The notes below the pieces were generated by a model. That model saw nothing but the letters and a program-made list of their open reading frames with translations. It was not told the origin of the DNA and searched no databases. A DNA stretch of 64,000 nt from Bacteriovorax sp. PP10 (GTDB lineage Bacteria; Bdellovibrionota; Bacteriovoracia; Bacteriovoracales; Bacteriovoracaceae). Positions within the stretch are counted from its first letter, which is position 1, and the number at the start of each line of letters is the position of its first letter. Below, piece by piece: positions 46,163 through 54,363 of this stretch. The stretch lies in NCBI RefSeq assembly GCF_035013165.1, contig NZ_JAYGJQ010000002.1:1488001-1552000 (forward strand), given 5' to 3'. A program made the position numbers and the translations under genes.

Positions 46163-48883
46163 TTAACCTGCCTTCCTTTTGCCGAATAATCCGCCAAAGA
46201 AGCTTAGAACGTTTTTCTTTTCTTCTGCTGCTACAGGTGCAACTTCAACTTCTTTTTCTTTCACTGGCACTACCTGATAGCGCTGGATAGTATCAAGGAA
46301 GAGTGTACGGGCCATTTCTAAAACCGTCAGCAGTCCATTGGCCGTCTTTGGATCAAGTCCATCAGGGAAGAAGACAACAGCAAGTCCCATGCGATCAAGA
46401 CCGTCAAAATACGGGAAGATCAACTCAACTTGTTTTGTCTTTAATTCCTGCTCGGCCCATGTCGGAAGTTCTACGTCTTCCCATACAACGCCTTCATTCA
46501 TGATTTCCGGGCATCGCCAAGTCGTCATGGATTTAGACTGGTAATGCTCAAAGAGAAGCGTGTCTTTTTTAAACTCACTCCACCAATTAACTTTTTCATC
46601 AGTCATTCTTGGGGCCTTTACTTCATTATATGTGTTAAAGACTTCCGTGAATTTCTTATCGCTTAATTTATAGGTATAGAAGACAGGGTAGCAGTGGTAG
46701 TTATTCAACAGCTCATCTGTAATCATGGCAAATATTTGTTTCGCCTTTAAGTCTTTATTGTAAATTGAATTAACGATGGCGATAGAGAAGTCCAAACTTT
46801 TTGGGTCAATCTCTACGACTTTAAATGAGCCGTCATCGTCATTGTTTTTAAGATTAGTATCGCTCGCTGTTCTAAAGGCCCCTGATTCAGTGAAGGATCC
46901 ACCAGAAGACATCATATCGAATTCTTCTTTTAGCTTGCGGTAGTCAATAGTCGTTTCGCTTTGATCCTTACTCGCCGCCGCTTCAGTGCTGAAGCCATTT
47001 GTTTTAGGTTTACCAGGAAGAAGTTCCAGGTTGGTCTTTTTATCTGTCAGATTGTCCCAGTTTTGTTCAGGCTTCTTATTGGATTCACCACCACGATAGA
47101 AAGTGTCGATTTTATCGACTTGTCCATCATGAGTCTGGTTGCGATCTTTCTTTTCTTTAATACCTGAACTATTTCTTGAACGAAGATCCAGCTCATCATC
47201 TTCTTCAGAAGCTGAGGCCTTTCTTTCTTTGTCTTCTTTTAATTTTTCTAATTGCGCTTGTCTTTCGCGCTCGCGCTCAACTGGATCTGTCGATTCATCA
47301 GTTTTCTTTTCTTTATCGCCAGGGAGTAGGTTGAGTTTAGTCTGAGCTTGTCTAAGCTCTAGCTCTTCTTCCTCTTCTTTTTTAGCAAGCTTCTCTCTTT
47401 CTTTTTTTGCACCAGCTTCAAGATCTAGAGAGTCGGATTTTTCTTCTTCCTCATCCTGGCCTTCTGCGCGTTTTGCTTTTTTTCCGTAGAAGCTCAGACC
47501 ATTTTCATCTTCTTCTTTAGGCATTGCATTTGGATCAGAGATCCCGTTCATTCTTGTGCGGATTTTATCAACAATTCCTTCGTTGCCAATCATGTTGCCG
47601 TCGATTTGATCAACTTCACCTTCATGGACATTATCTTCCAGACCTTCATCGTTATCTTTTTTCTTAGCTTTTTTATCGCCAGCTAATAAATCGAGATCGT
47701 AGTCACCAGCGGACTCATCTTTTTCCAGCTCTGAATTATCATAGTCAGCTTCATCTTTAAGTTCAGGTTCCAGGTCAGCACCCAGCTGTTTTGAAACTTT
47801 GCCTTTAAGGTATCCACCAAGGTCATCTAAATCCACGTCACGGGTCTTAGCTGCTTCCTCTGCGGCTTCAGCAAGGCGGGGACGGTTCATCTTCAGGTCG
47901 AGACCTTCATCTTCAATATTGTCGCGCTTTTTATCTTTTTTAGAACCTGCAATAAGATCCAGCTCAACTGAAGATTTTTTTTCTTCGGGAGCGAGAGCTT
48001 CATCCAGATTGAATCTTTTTTGCTTCATGCTGCCTTCGTCAATAACGTCGGCATAATTACTTTTTTTACCTGGAAGATCTTCAGTCTCAACTGTATCGAA
48101 CTTTTTTATTTTTCCGAATTCGTCTTCAACCGGTTCCATCAGGTCATCAATCTTTTTGCGTTTACCACGGTAGTACATATCAATACTGGCAAGTTCTGAC
48201 TCTGCGGCCATGTTTTCTTCTTCAGTACTTTCAGTGGCAGCGTGTTTTTTTCTATCTGACTTCCAGTTCGTATCAATACTTTCATCCTGAGGTTTAATTT
48301 TTCCCTTCATTGGATTTCCGTAATCAATCGTTTCACCAGAGTCATCGTTTTTCTTTTTCTTGCTGGTTTCCATGTCGATGACATTTTCTTCAGCAGTTAA
48401 TTTTTCTTTTACTTCGCGATCGTTTGCTTCTTCACCTTGAGCTTTTCCATTTTCAAGAGACTTTACTAATTTCTCAGCATCTTCTTGCGGCTTGGCCGTT
48501 TTAATTGAACGAAGAAGTAATTTTACTTTGTATAAAAATGTTTTTGGGGGAGAGTTCTCTAAGATACTTTCTGTCAGACCAATCTTAGTAAATTTAACAA
48601 GGGTCTTCGCAGGGATTTCCTTAGGAGTAAAAAGAATAGTCTTGCAATGGCTCTTTGCCAGCATGACTTTATTATCTTGCAGGAACGTCGCACACTTTTT
48701 TGCGTTCGAGGCAAGGATCAGGCACTGGCCTGTCGTTGCAATGAACTGCGAGAGTTCTTTCAGGTCGTCGATCATAGAGATCTCGACGTTTTCGTCTGCA
48801 GAGATGCCCTCTAGAACCTCATTGAGCTTCTTCAGTGCCTCTGACATTGGGGGAATGATAATAAGTTGTTTTTTGTTTTCCAT
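46163..48883 (-). CDS. Large repeat-rich protein, first gene of the signalling operon
   Basis: The ~906-residue product has a receiver-like fold without clear phospho-site near residues 5-140 (LIIIPPMSEALKK, CLILASNAK), a long, charged, disordered middle (~150-660), and a C-terminal globular region (~680-870) with a GAF-like appearance. The middle repeats LxLxxG-x-K-K or similar at least five times (LDLIAGSKK, LDLLAGDKK, LDLEAGAKK, LNLLPGDKE, LELLPGKP) and IDxxYRG twice. I do not recognise the family. The start at 48883 is preferred because the promoter below would leave almost no leader for the ATG at 48943. The downstream genes are packed within 29 bp of each other. Confidence 0.75.
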   Translation of the reverse strand: MENKKQLIIIPPMSEALKKLNEVLEGISADENVEISMIDDLKELSQFIATTGQCLILASNAKKCATFLQDNKVMLAKSHCKTILFTPKEIPAKTLVKFTKIGLTESILENSPPKTFLYKVKLLLRSIKTAKPQEDAEKLVKSLENGKAQGEEANDREVKEKLTAEENVIDMETSKKKKNDDSGETIDYGNPMKGKIKPQDESIDTNWKSDRKKHAATESTEEENMAAESELASIDMYYRGKRKKIDDLMEPVEDEFGKIKKFDTVETEDLPGKKSNYADVIDEGSMKQKRFNLDEALAPEEKKSSVELDLIAGSKKDKKRDNIEDEGLDLKMNRPRLAEAAEEAAKTRDVDLDDLGGYLKGKVSKQLGADLEPELKDEADYDNSELEKDESAGDYDLDLLAGDKKAKKKDNDEGLEDNVHEGEVDQIDGNMIGNEGIVDKIRTRMNGISDPNAMPKEEDENGLSFYGKKAKRAEGQDEEEEKSDSLDLEAGAKKEREKLAKKEEEEELELRQAQTKLNLLPGDKEKKTDESTDPVERERERQAQLEKLKEDKERKASASEEDDELDLRSRNSSGIKEKKDRNQTHDGQVDKIDTFYRGGESNKKPEQNWDNLTDKKTNLELLPGKPKTNGFSTEAAASKDQSETTIDYRKLKEEFDMMSSGGSFTESGAFRTASDTNLKNNDDDGSFKVVEIDPKSLDFSIAIVNSIYNKDLKAKQIFAMITDELLNNYHCYPVFYTYKLSDKKFTEVFNTYNEVKAPRMTDEKVNWWSEFKKDTLLFEHYQSKSMTTWRCPEIMNEGVVWEDVELPTWAEQELKTKQVELIFPYFDGLDRMGLAVVFFPDGLDPKTANGLLTVLEMARTLFLDTIQRYQVVPVKEKEVEVAPVAAEEKKNVLSFFGGLFGKRKAG

Positions 48884-48954
48884 ACGCCATTCTTTTCGTC
48901 TTTTCGTATAAAGAGATAAGTTAATATTGGCCAAATTTTGCATATAAAGTAGAA

Positions 48955-48983
48955 AAGATACCTGAGTGATCTAGTTCAGTGAA
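48955..48983 (-). promoter_or_regulatory. Possible sigma-70 promoter for the signalling operon
   Basis: On the minus strand, TTCACT (-35) and TATCTT (-10) are separated by 17 bases, about 70 bp before the start chosen for the repeat-protein gene. The match is moderate. Confidence 0.35.
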
Positions 48984-49010
48984 AATATTTAAATAATTGG
49001 AAAAAAAGAT

Positions 49011-49037
49011 TAAAGCTTTGGTGTACGTCGACGATAG
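49011..49037 (+). promoter_or_regulatory. Sigma-28 (FliA-type) flagellar promoter
   Basis: TAAAGCTT, exactly eleven bases, then GACGATAG, close to the TAAAGTTT-N11-GCCGATAA consensus. It points at flagellin, whose leader would be about 125 nt. The leader contains a small palindrome, GTCACGGTGAC (49058-49068), and AGTTGAACAG-like repeats; no known riboswitch was recognised. Confidence 0.8.
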
Positions 49038-49170
49038 GTGAGTCAATCAAAGGCTGAGTCACGGTGACGAAGCTTGAATACCAAATTCAGTTGAACAGTA
49101 TGTTCGTTGAGGCGGCCCAAAAGGCACCACAAAACCATGGAAGGATAACCGAAACTACACGGAGGATCTC

Positions 49171-50004
49171 ATGGGTTTACGTATTAACACGAACGTTACT
49201 TCTCTAGCAGCACAAAGAACTCTTAGTGCAAACAACACAGAACAAGCTTCGACATTAGGAAAGTTATCTTCAGGGACAAGAATTGTTAAGTCTGCTGACG
49301 ATGCTGCCGGTCTAGCGATCTCGGAAAAATTAAAAGCACAAATCAGAGGTGTAAATCAGGCGGAAAGAAACGCTAATGATGGTATCTCGATGATCCAAAC
49401 TGCAGAAGGTGGTTTGAATGAAACTTCAAACATTCTAGTTCGTTTACGTGAACTAGCTGTTCAATCTTCTTCTGATACAGTAGGTGATACAGAAAGAAAA
49501 TATACTGACCTTGAATATCAAAACTTAAAGCAAGAGATGGAAAGAATTTCTCAAGTTACTGAGTTTAACGGTAAGAAACTTCTTAACGGTTCAGGTGACA
49601 AGTTTGACTTCCAAGTTGGTATTAACAACGACGATTTCCAAGATAGAATTAAGTACGACGCTGCAAAACAAAACTCAAGCCTAGACGCTCTTGGAGTAGC
49701 TGAATTATCTGTGAGCTCAAAAGAAGGATCTCAAGCTTCTTTAGCTAAAGTAGATATGGCCATCCAAAACATCTCAGGACAAAGAGCAGAACTTGGTGCG
49801 GTTCAAAACCGTCTAACTTCTACGATTAACAACCTTCAGACATCGTCTGAGAACTTGTCAGCTGCTAACTCTCGTATCAGAGATACAGATTTCGCTGCTG
49901 AATCAGCTAAGAACACTAAGATGAACATCTTAACTCAAGCTGGTACTTCAGTTCTTTCTCAAGCGAACTCTCAAGGACAAGCTGCACTGAAACTTATCGG
50001 ATAA
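49171..50004 (+). CDS. fliC: Flagellin
   Basis: The flagellar filament subunit. The 277 residues contain the conserved N-terminal D0/D1 helices (MGLRINTNVTSLAAQRTL) and C-terminal D0/D1 (SRIRDTDFAAESAKNTKMNIL), with almost no variable D2/D3 region, as in Bdellovibrio flagellins. GGAGG lies before the ATG. It is monocistronic, driven by a sigma-28 promoter, and ended by a strong terminator. Further flagellin paralogues probably exist elsewhere. Confidence 0.96.
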   Translation: MGLRINTNVTSLAAQRTLSANNTEQASTLGKLSSGTRIVKSADDAAGLAISEKLKAQIRGVNQAERNANDGISMIQTAEGGLNETSNILVRLRELAVQSSSDTVGDTERKYTDLEYQNLKQEMERISQVTEFNGKKLLNGSGDKFDFQVGINNDDFQDRIKYDAAKQNSSLDALGVAELSVSSKEGSQASLAKVDMAIQNISGQRAELGAVQNRLTSTINNLQTSSENLSAANSRIRDTDFAAESAKNTKMNILTQAGTSVLSQANSQGQAALKLIG

Positions 50005-50035
50005 TTTTAAGCTTAAAACGCTTAGAAACTATAAA

Positions 50036-50065
50036 GGGGCTCGCCAGAATGGCGGGCCCTTTTTT
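50036..50065 (+). terminator. Intrinsic terminator of flagellin
   Basis: GGGCTCGCC and GGCGGGCCC form a nine-pair stem (one G-T) with a five-base loop, followed by seven T residues. Confidence 0.93.
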
Positions 50066-50147
50066 ATTATATAGGCATGTAAAAATTACATCATTCAAAC
50101 CTATTTTTTTTCCTTTCATTATAATAACCAGAAATAAGGTGGTCATT

Positions 50148-50702
50148 ATGAAAGCTCTTCTCATTTTAACGTTAGTTTTAACTGTCACTGCTTGTGGAAA
50201 AAAAGGCGTGGTCATGGAGCCTAGTTCTATGGGAGTTGTCGATTCACTTACAGGTAAAAAAGACTTTGAATTTCAAAAAGTCGTGAATGAAGTGAACTGT
50301 ATTGATGACATGTTGAAGGCCGAATTAGGTGAAAAAGAGACAATCAAAAAAGTTCTAACAGATTCAGATATCAATTACTGTAATGGATTAAGAGTTCGTG
50401 TAAAAATCTTCAAAATCAGTGGTGATAAAATTCGCGCTTATGGGTTTGCGGAGAGTTCATCTGGAAAAAGTAGCTGTATTAAAGATGGAAGTGATTTCAA
50501 TAAAGCACTATTTCGTGGATATGAAGGAACACTTCATGGAGATGGAATTACCATCTCACTTGGCGGACATACTTACAATGGGACAAAGCTTATTAAAAGT
50601 GATGGCCGTAAAACAAAATACGTTGATTTTGATATCGCTAGCTTCTCAGGTGAAATGGGATTCTTCGAAAATAATAAATTAAAATGCTGGGCCACAAACT
50701 AG
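50148..50702 (+). CDS. Lipoprotein of unknown function
   Basis: The signal ends in the lipobox TACGKK. The ~184-residue product has cysteines at CIDDM, YCNGL, SCIKD and KCWAT and a beta-rich body with no recognised domain. AAGGTGG before the ATG at 50148 decides the start over the earlier frame, which runs into the flagellin terminator region. The stop is four bases from that of the convergent hydrolase gene. Confidence 0.75.
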   Translation: MKALLILTLVLTVTACGKKGVVMEPSSMGVVDSLTGKKDFEFQKVVNEVNCIDDMLKAELGEKETIKKVLTDSDINYCNGLRVRVKIFKISGDKIRAYGFAESSSGKSSCIKDGSDFNKALFRGYEGTLHGDGITISLGGHTYNGTKLIKSDGRKTKYVDFDIASFSGEMGFFENNKLKCWATN

Positions 50703-50706
50703 GAAC

Positions 50707-51714
50707 TTAGAGTTCCAGTGATGACCCAGGCTTAATTGTTTTAAAATTATTCACTTTTAATTTATCAAGTGCCATTGATAAGTCTTTTTCCGGGGCATCG
50801 ATCGCTTCATCTGTAAGCTGAAATGTCCCGAAATGCATTCCCACACTTAATTTTGATTCTAAATCCAGGTGAGCAAGCACTGCTTCTTCCGGATTCATGT
50901 GCATTCCTTTCATAAACCAGCGTGGTTCGTAAGCTCCAATCGGCAAAAAAGAAAGAGTCGGAGTACCTAAACGCTTATGAATTTCTGCAAAGTGCGGCCC
51001 ATGGCCAGTATCACCGGCGAAATAAATTTTTTCTTTTTTAGAATCGATATAAAAGCTGCCCCATAAGGCTTCACTTTTATCGGCAAGCGTCCTGCTCGAC
51101 CAGTGCTTTGCTGGAGCAAGTGTTATTTTGAAATCAGGATTAATCTGTAAACTGTCCCACCAGTCTAATTCTACAATATTTTTAGCACCGAAAGATTTCA
51201 TCTTTTCGATGTTCGCCAGCGGAACGATGAATCTTGGAGAGAATTTATCTTCCAGCATTTTAATCGTTTCACTGTCCATATGATCGTAGTGATTGTGCGA
51301 GATAAGTACGATATCAATTTTAGGAAGTTTATCGAATTCAATTCCCGGAGGATGAACCCTTGAAGGACCTGCAAAACTAAATGGGCCAGCTCTTTTACTC
51401 CAGATAGGATCAGTTAAAATATTGAGGCCATCGACTTGAATTAAAAAACTCGCATGATTCACGAAAGTGACAATCAACTTTTCACTGCTGGCAACTGGTG
51501 TTGCCTGAGCATAAGGTGGATCAATTTTTTTAGGCCAGTCGGCAGCGGAACTTGTGAGTTTCCACTTTATAACACTTAAAAAACTTTTAGGAGCTTCGTT
51601 GTCACCAGTGTTAAAAAATTTTTTTCCATTATAGTGATCAGAGATTTTATACTCAGTGCTTGAGCTGCATGCCATAGAATAAAAACCTATTAGTGCTATA
51701 AGAATAAATTTCAT
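50707..51714 (-). CDS. NAPE-PLD-like metallo-hydrolase lipoprotein
   Basis: The signal ends in the lipobox SMACSS. The 335 residues have the metallo-beta-lactamase motifs SHNHYDHMD and AGDTGHGPHF, and GMHMNPEEAV near the end, which resemble NAPE-hydrolysing phospholipase D. It could act on phospholipids of the prey or self envelope, but the substrate is not shown. It lies three bases after the GST gene, in the same orientation as the aromatic-acid genes. Confidence 0.85.
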   Translation of the reverse strand: MKFILIALIGFYSMACSSSTEYKISDHYNGKKFFNTGDNEAPKSFLSVIKWKLTSSAADWPKKIDPPYAQATPVASSEKLIVTFVNHASFLIQVDGLNILTDPIWSKRAGPFSFAGPSRVHPPGIEFDKLPKIDIVLISHNHYDHMDSETIKMLEDKFSPRFIVPLANIEKMKSFGAKNIVELDWWDSLQINPDFKITLAPAKHWSSRTLADKSEALWGSFYIDSKKEKIYFAGDTGHGPHFAEIHKRLGTPTLSFLPIGAYEPRWFMKGMHMNPEEAVLAHLDLESKLSVGMHFGTFQLTDEAIDAPEKDLSMALDKLKVNNFKTIKPGSSLEL

Positions 51715-51717
51715 TAA

Positions 51718-52329
51718 TTAAAATACCTTTGCCTTAATAGCTGCAGTTCTGGCCATCATTCGGTCCATGTATTTTTGAATCGGTGGATTGTTAGTGACCA
51801 GATAATCCTGAGCACCAGGGATAACGGCCGCAAGCATGATATCAGCTGCAGAAAATCCACTTTGAAGAATATAGTCTTGCTTTTCAAGAATAGGATTTAA
51901 AACCAGTTTAAAGAGTTCAGATTGCTCTTTCACAAACTTATGAGTGACAGCTGTTTCTTCAGGCGTGTTTACATGAGTAAACATTCTGGCGATCACACAT
52001 TCAAGTGTTCCCACTGAAAAAACCATCCACTTTGTGTATTCAGCGCGAAGACTTACGTCTTCCATTTTAGGAGCAAGAGTTCCATAGCTATAGCGGTCGG
52101 CCAGGTACATACAAACGGCAGCAGACTCACTCAAGATGATGTCGCCATCAACAATAGTCGGAACGCGTCCCATAGGATTTAATTTTCTATACTCAGGAGT
52201 GTTCATTTCGCCGGCCGATTTCTTTAGCCAGTGATTAGTGTAGGGGACCCCCATTTCTTCTAAAAGCCATCTCACTCGATCACTTCTGTCTTGCCAGCCC
52301 ATTGCATATAAGTCGATTGGTTTTGTCAT
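51718..52329 (-). CDS. Glutathione S-transferase-like protein
   Basis: The 203 residues begin with the thioredoxin-like GST domain (PIDLYAMGWQDRSDRVRWLLEEMGV), contain GRVPTIVDGDIILSESAAV near 50-70, and then a helical C-terminal domain. It is likely to conjugate or isomerise small electrophiles with glutathione or a related thiol. In the Paa neighbourhood it could handle reactive ring-epoxide by-products, but that is inference. Confidence 0.88.
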   Translation of the reverse strand: MTKPIDLYAMGWQDRSDRVRWLLEEMGVPYTNHWLKKSAGEMNTPEYRKLNPMGRVPTIVDGDIILSESAAVCMYLADRYSYGTLAPKMEDVSLRAEYTKWMVFSVGTLECVIARMFTHVNTPEETAVTHKFVKEQSELFKLVLNPILEKQDYILQSGFSAADIMLAAVIPGAQDYLVTNNPPIQKYMDRMMARTAAIKAKVF

Positions 52330-52341
52330 AAGAATCCTTTC

Positions 52342-52875
52342 TTAGTTTTTACACAGTTTAGTTGTATTAATTCCGTTTTGATTGAAGTTAACAGTGATCA
52401 TTCCGCCGCTGAATTCTTGCCCTCTTAAATGAGAGTAAGTGAAGTCATCTGCAAAAGTTAAAACAAATCCACGGTTGGTATTTGTTTCATCAGCAAATTC
52501 GATTGAGCCGATTTTATGAATCGTGATTTTTTCTTTCAAGTCATAAGTCGATTTTGACCATTGGTCATCAATAGGACTGAAGCTGCACATTTGCTCGCCT
52601 GTAGAAGTTGTCTGGCATCCTAAGAGTGCCTGGACAGTTGTTCTAAGTGAGAGTGTCCCGTCAAGATTGAAAAAAAGAATGACTCTTAAATAAAGATCGT
52701 ATTCTTCATACTTTTGATTAAGAGGGACTTTGTAGAATCTCATTGCTGAAAAAGCGAGATTGTTGGTCTGGCAGCTGCCTAGTTCACGGCTTGTTATAAT
52801 CTCTTTTAAATCGGCCGCCTGAGCGACCGATAAAAAGATTGTAAGAGATATTAACAGTGATTTAAAAAATAGCAT
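52342..52875 (-). CDS. Secreted protein of unknown function
   Basis: The ATG at 52875 opens a signal peptide (MLFFKSLLISLTIFLSVAQA) for a 177-residue product. The mature part has several cysteines (GSCQT, LGCQT, MCSFS and a final LCKN). No family was recognised. The start overlaps the aldehyde dehydrogenase stop by 14 bp; the longer frame upstream lies within that gene. Confidence 0.72.
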   Translation of the reverse strand: MLFFKSLLISLTIFLSVAQAADLKEIITSRELGSCQTNNLAFSAMRFYKVPLNQKYEEYDLYLRVILFFNLDGTLSLRTTVQALLGCQTTSTGEQMCSFSPIDDQWSKSTYDLKEKITIHKIGSIEFADETNTNRGFVLTFADDFTYSHLRGQEFSGGMITVNFNQNGINTTKLCKN

Positions 52876-54349
52876 CAAGCCACACTTTCTTTTCACGTTC
52901 ATTACAGTCTGATTCCCAAACGTGACGAACTTCAAGGTAGCTCATAATTCCTTCCGGCCCCATTTCTCTTCCAAGACCAGATTCTTTGAATCCACCAAAT
53001 GGCATTCCTGGATTTAATAAATGGTACTCGTTGATCCACACAGTCCCAGCTTCAAGTTGAGAAGCAACCTTGTGAGCGCGTGCAGAGTCTTTTGACCATA
53101 CTGCACCTGCCAGACCATATTTTGAATTGTTGGCAAGAAGAACAGCTTCTTCTTCCGATCTAAATTTTGTAATTCCAACAACTGGTCCAAAAATTTCTTC
53201 CTGGAAGATTGTATGTTTTGGAGTGATTTCAAATGCAGTTGGTTCAATGAAGAATCCTTTAGCAAATTCACCAGTCGTAATTCTATTTCCACCAGCAAGA
53301 AGTTTTCCGTCTTCTGATTTCGTTTTTTCAATGAATCCTAGAATCGTCTTCATTTGTTTTTCATTAACTACCGGACCATATCCTGCGTTTGGATCTGTCG
53401 TCGGAGCGACTTTTACGTCTTTGATTCTCTCCAGGAATTTTTCCATGAAAGCATCGTAAATTCCTTCCTGAACCAGTAGGCGAGTTCCTGAGTCACATGC
53501 TTGTCCTGAGTGGTATAGGAAAGCGTAAAGAGCGCCATCTACAGCGATTGATAAATCAGCATCGTCTAAAACGATGTTTGCTGATTTCCCACCAAGCTCC
53601 ATCGTTGCAGTTGTAATATTTGGAGCAACCGTTTTTAAGATTTCTTTTCCAACAGCAGTTGAACCAGTGAAGGCCACTTTTTGGATTTCACGGTGTGATA
53701 ATAGAGCGCGACCTACGTCAGCTCCACCTGTAATGATATTTACAACACCAGCTGGAACTCCTGAATCGCGGATGATCTCAGCTAAAATAGCAGCAGATGC
53801 TGGAGTTTCTTCAGCAGTCTTTAATACTGTTGTACATCCAGTCGCTAGAATTGGCCCTAATTTCCAGCCGGCCATAACCAGAGGGAAATTCCATGGAATA
53901 ATTTGAGCACATACTCCAACCGGAGCGTATTCACGTGAGTTGATTGAAAAACCAGCTCTCGTTGCTGTCTCATCTTTTACACTAAGTTTTAATTCACGTG
54001 CAACTTTGCTCATGACTTTAAAAAAAGCAGCAGTGTTATGAACGTCAGCTTTTGCTTTTCTCAGAGTAGAACCTGAGTCTCTTACTTCAATATCAACGAT
54101 TTCTTTTGAGCGCTCTTTTAGTTTTTCAGAAATTTTAAGCAGGATATCCGCGCGAGCGTCCTGAGACATATTTTTCCATTCAGGATTGTAGAAAGCGTCT
54201 CTTGCAGCTGTTACAGCTTCATCCACGTCTTTGCTTGATGGAACATGATACTTTGCCACTTCTGCACCGTTAGACGGGTCATAAGACGTTCTAATTGTCT
54301 TATCTGATGAGTCTTTGAATTGTCCGTTGATGAATAGTTTAATTTCCAT
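52862..54349 (-). CDS. NAD-dependent aldehyde dehydrogenase
   Basis: A 495-residue soluble dehydrogenase with NAD binding at ATGCTTVLK and FTGSTAVG (near 230), the general-base Glu in MELGGKS (near 252) and the catalytic Cys in GQACDSGTR (near 287). It would oxidise an aldehyde to an acid. The place next to Paa genes suggests phenylacetaldehyde as substrate, which is an inference. It is separated from the next gene upstream by 14 bp. Confidence 0.93.
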   Translation of the reverse strand: MEIKLFINGQFKDSSDKTIRTSYDPSNGAEVAKYHVPSSKDVDEAVTAARDAFYNPEWKNMSQDARADILLKISEKLKERSKEIVDIEVRDSGSTLRKAKADVHNTAAFFKVMSKVARELKLSVKDETATRAGFSINSREYAPVGVCAQIIPWNFPLVMAGWKLGPILATGCTTVLKTAEETPASAAILAEIIRDSGVPAGVVNIITGGADVGRALLSHREIQKVAFTGSTAVGKEILKTVAPNITTATMELGGKSANIVLDDADLSIAVDGALYAFLYHSGQACDSGTRLLVQEGIYDAFMEKFLERIKDVKVAPTTDPNAGYGPVVNEKQMKTILGFIEKTKSEDGKLLAGGNRITTGEFAKGFFIEPTAFEITPKHTIFQEEIFGPVVGITKFRSEEEAVLLANNSKYGLAGAVWSKDSARAHKVASQLEAGTVWINEYHLLNPGMPFGGFKESGLGREMGPEGIMSYLEVRHVWESDCNEREKKVWLDAIF

Positions 54350-54363
54350 TTTTAATTCCTTCG

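Noticed and set aside
46303-48911. Antisense frames across the repeat-rich gene
   Set aside because: They reflect the biased codon content of the charged repeats; no ribosome sites or family features.
49045-49170. Flagellin leader as a cyclic-di-GMP riboswitch
   Set aside because: Some short matches to GEMM-type sequence, but the conserved core and stems could not be laid out.
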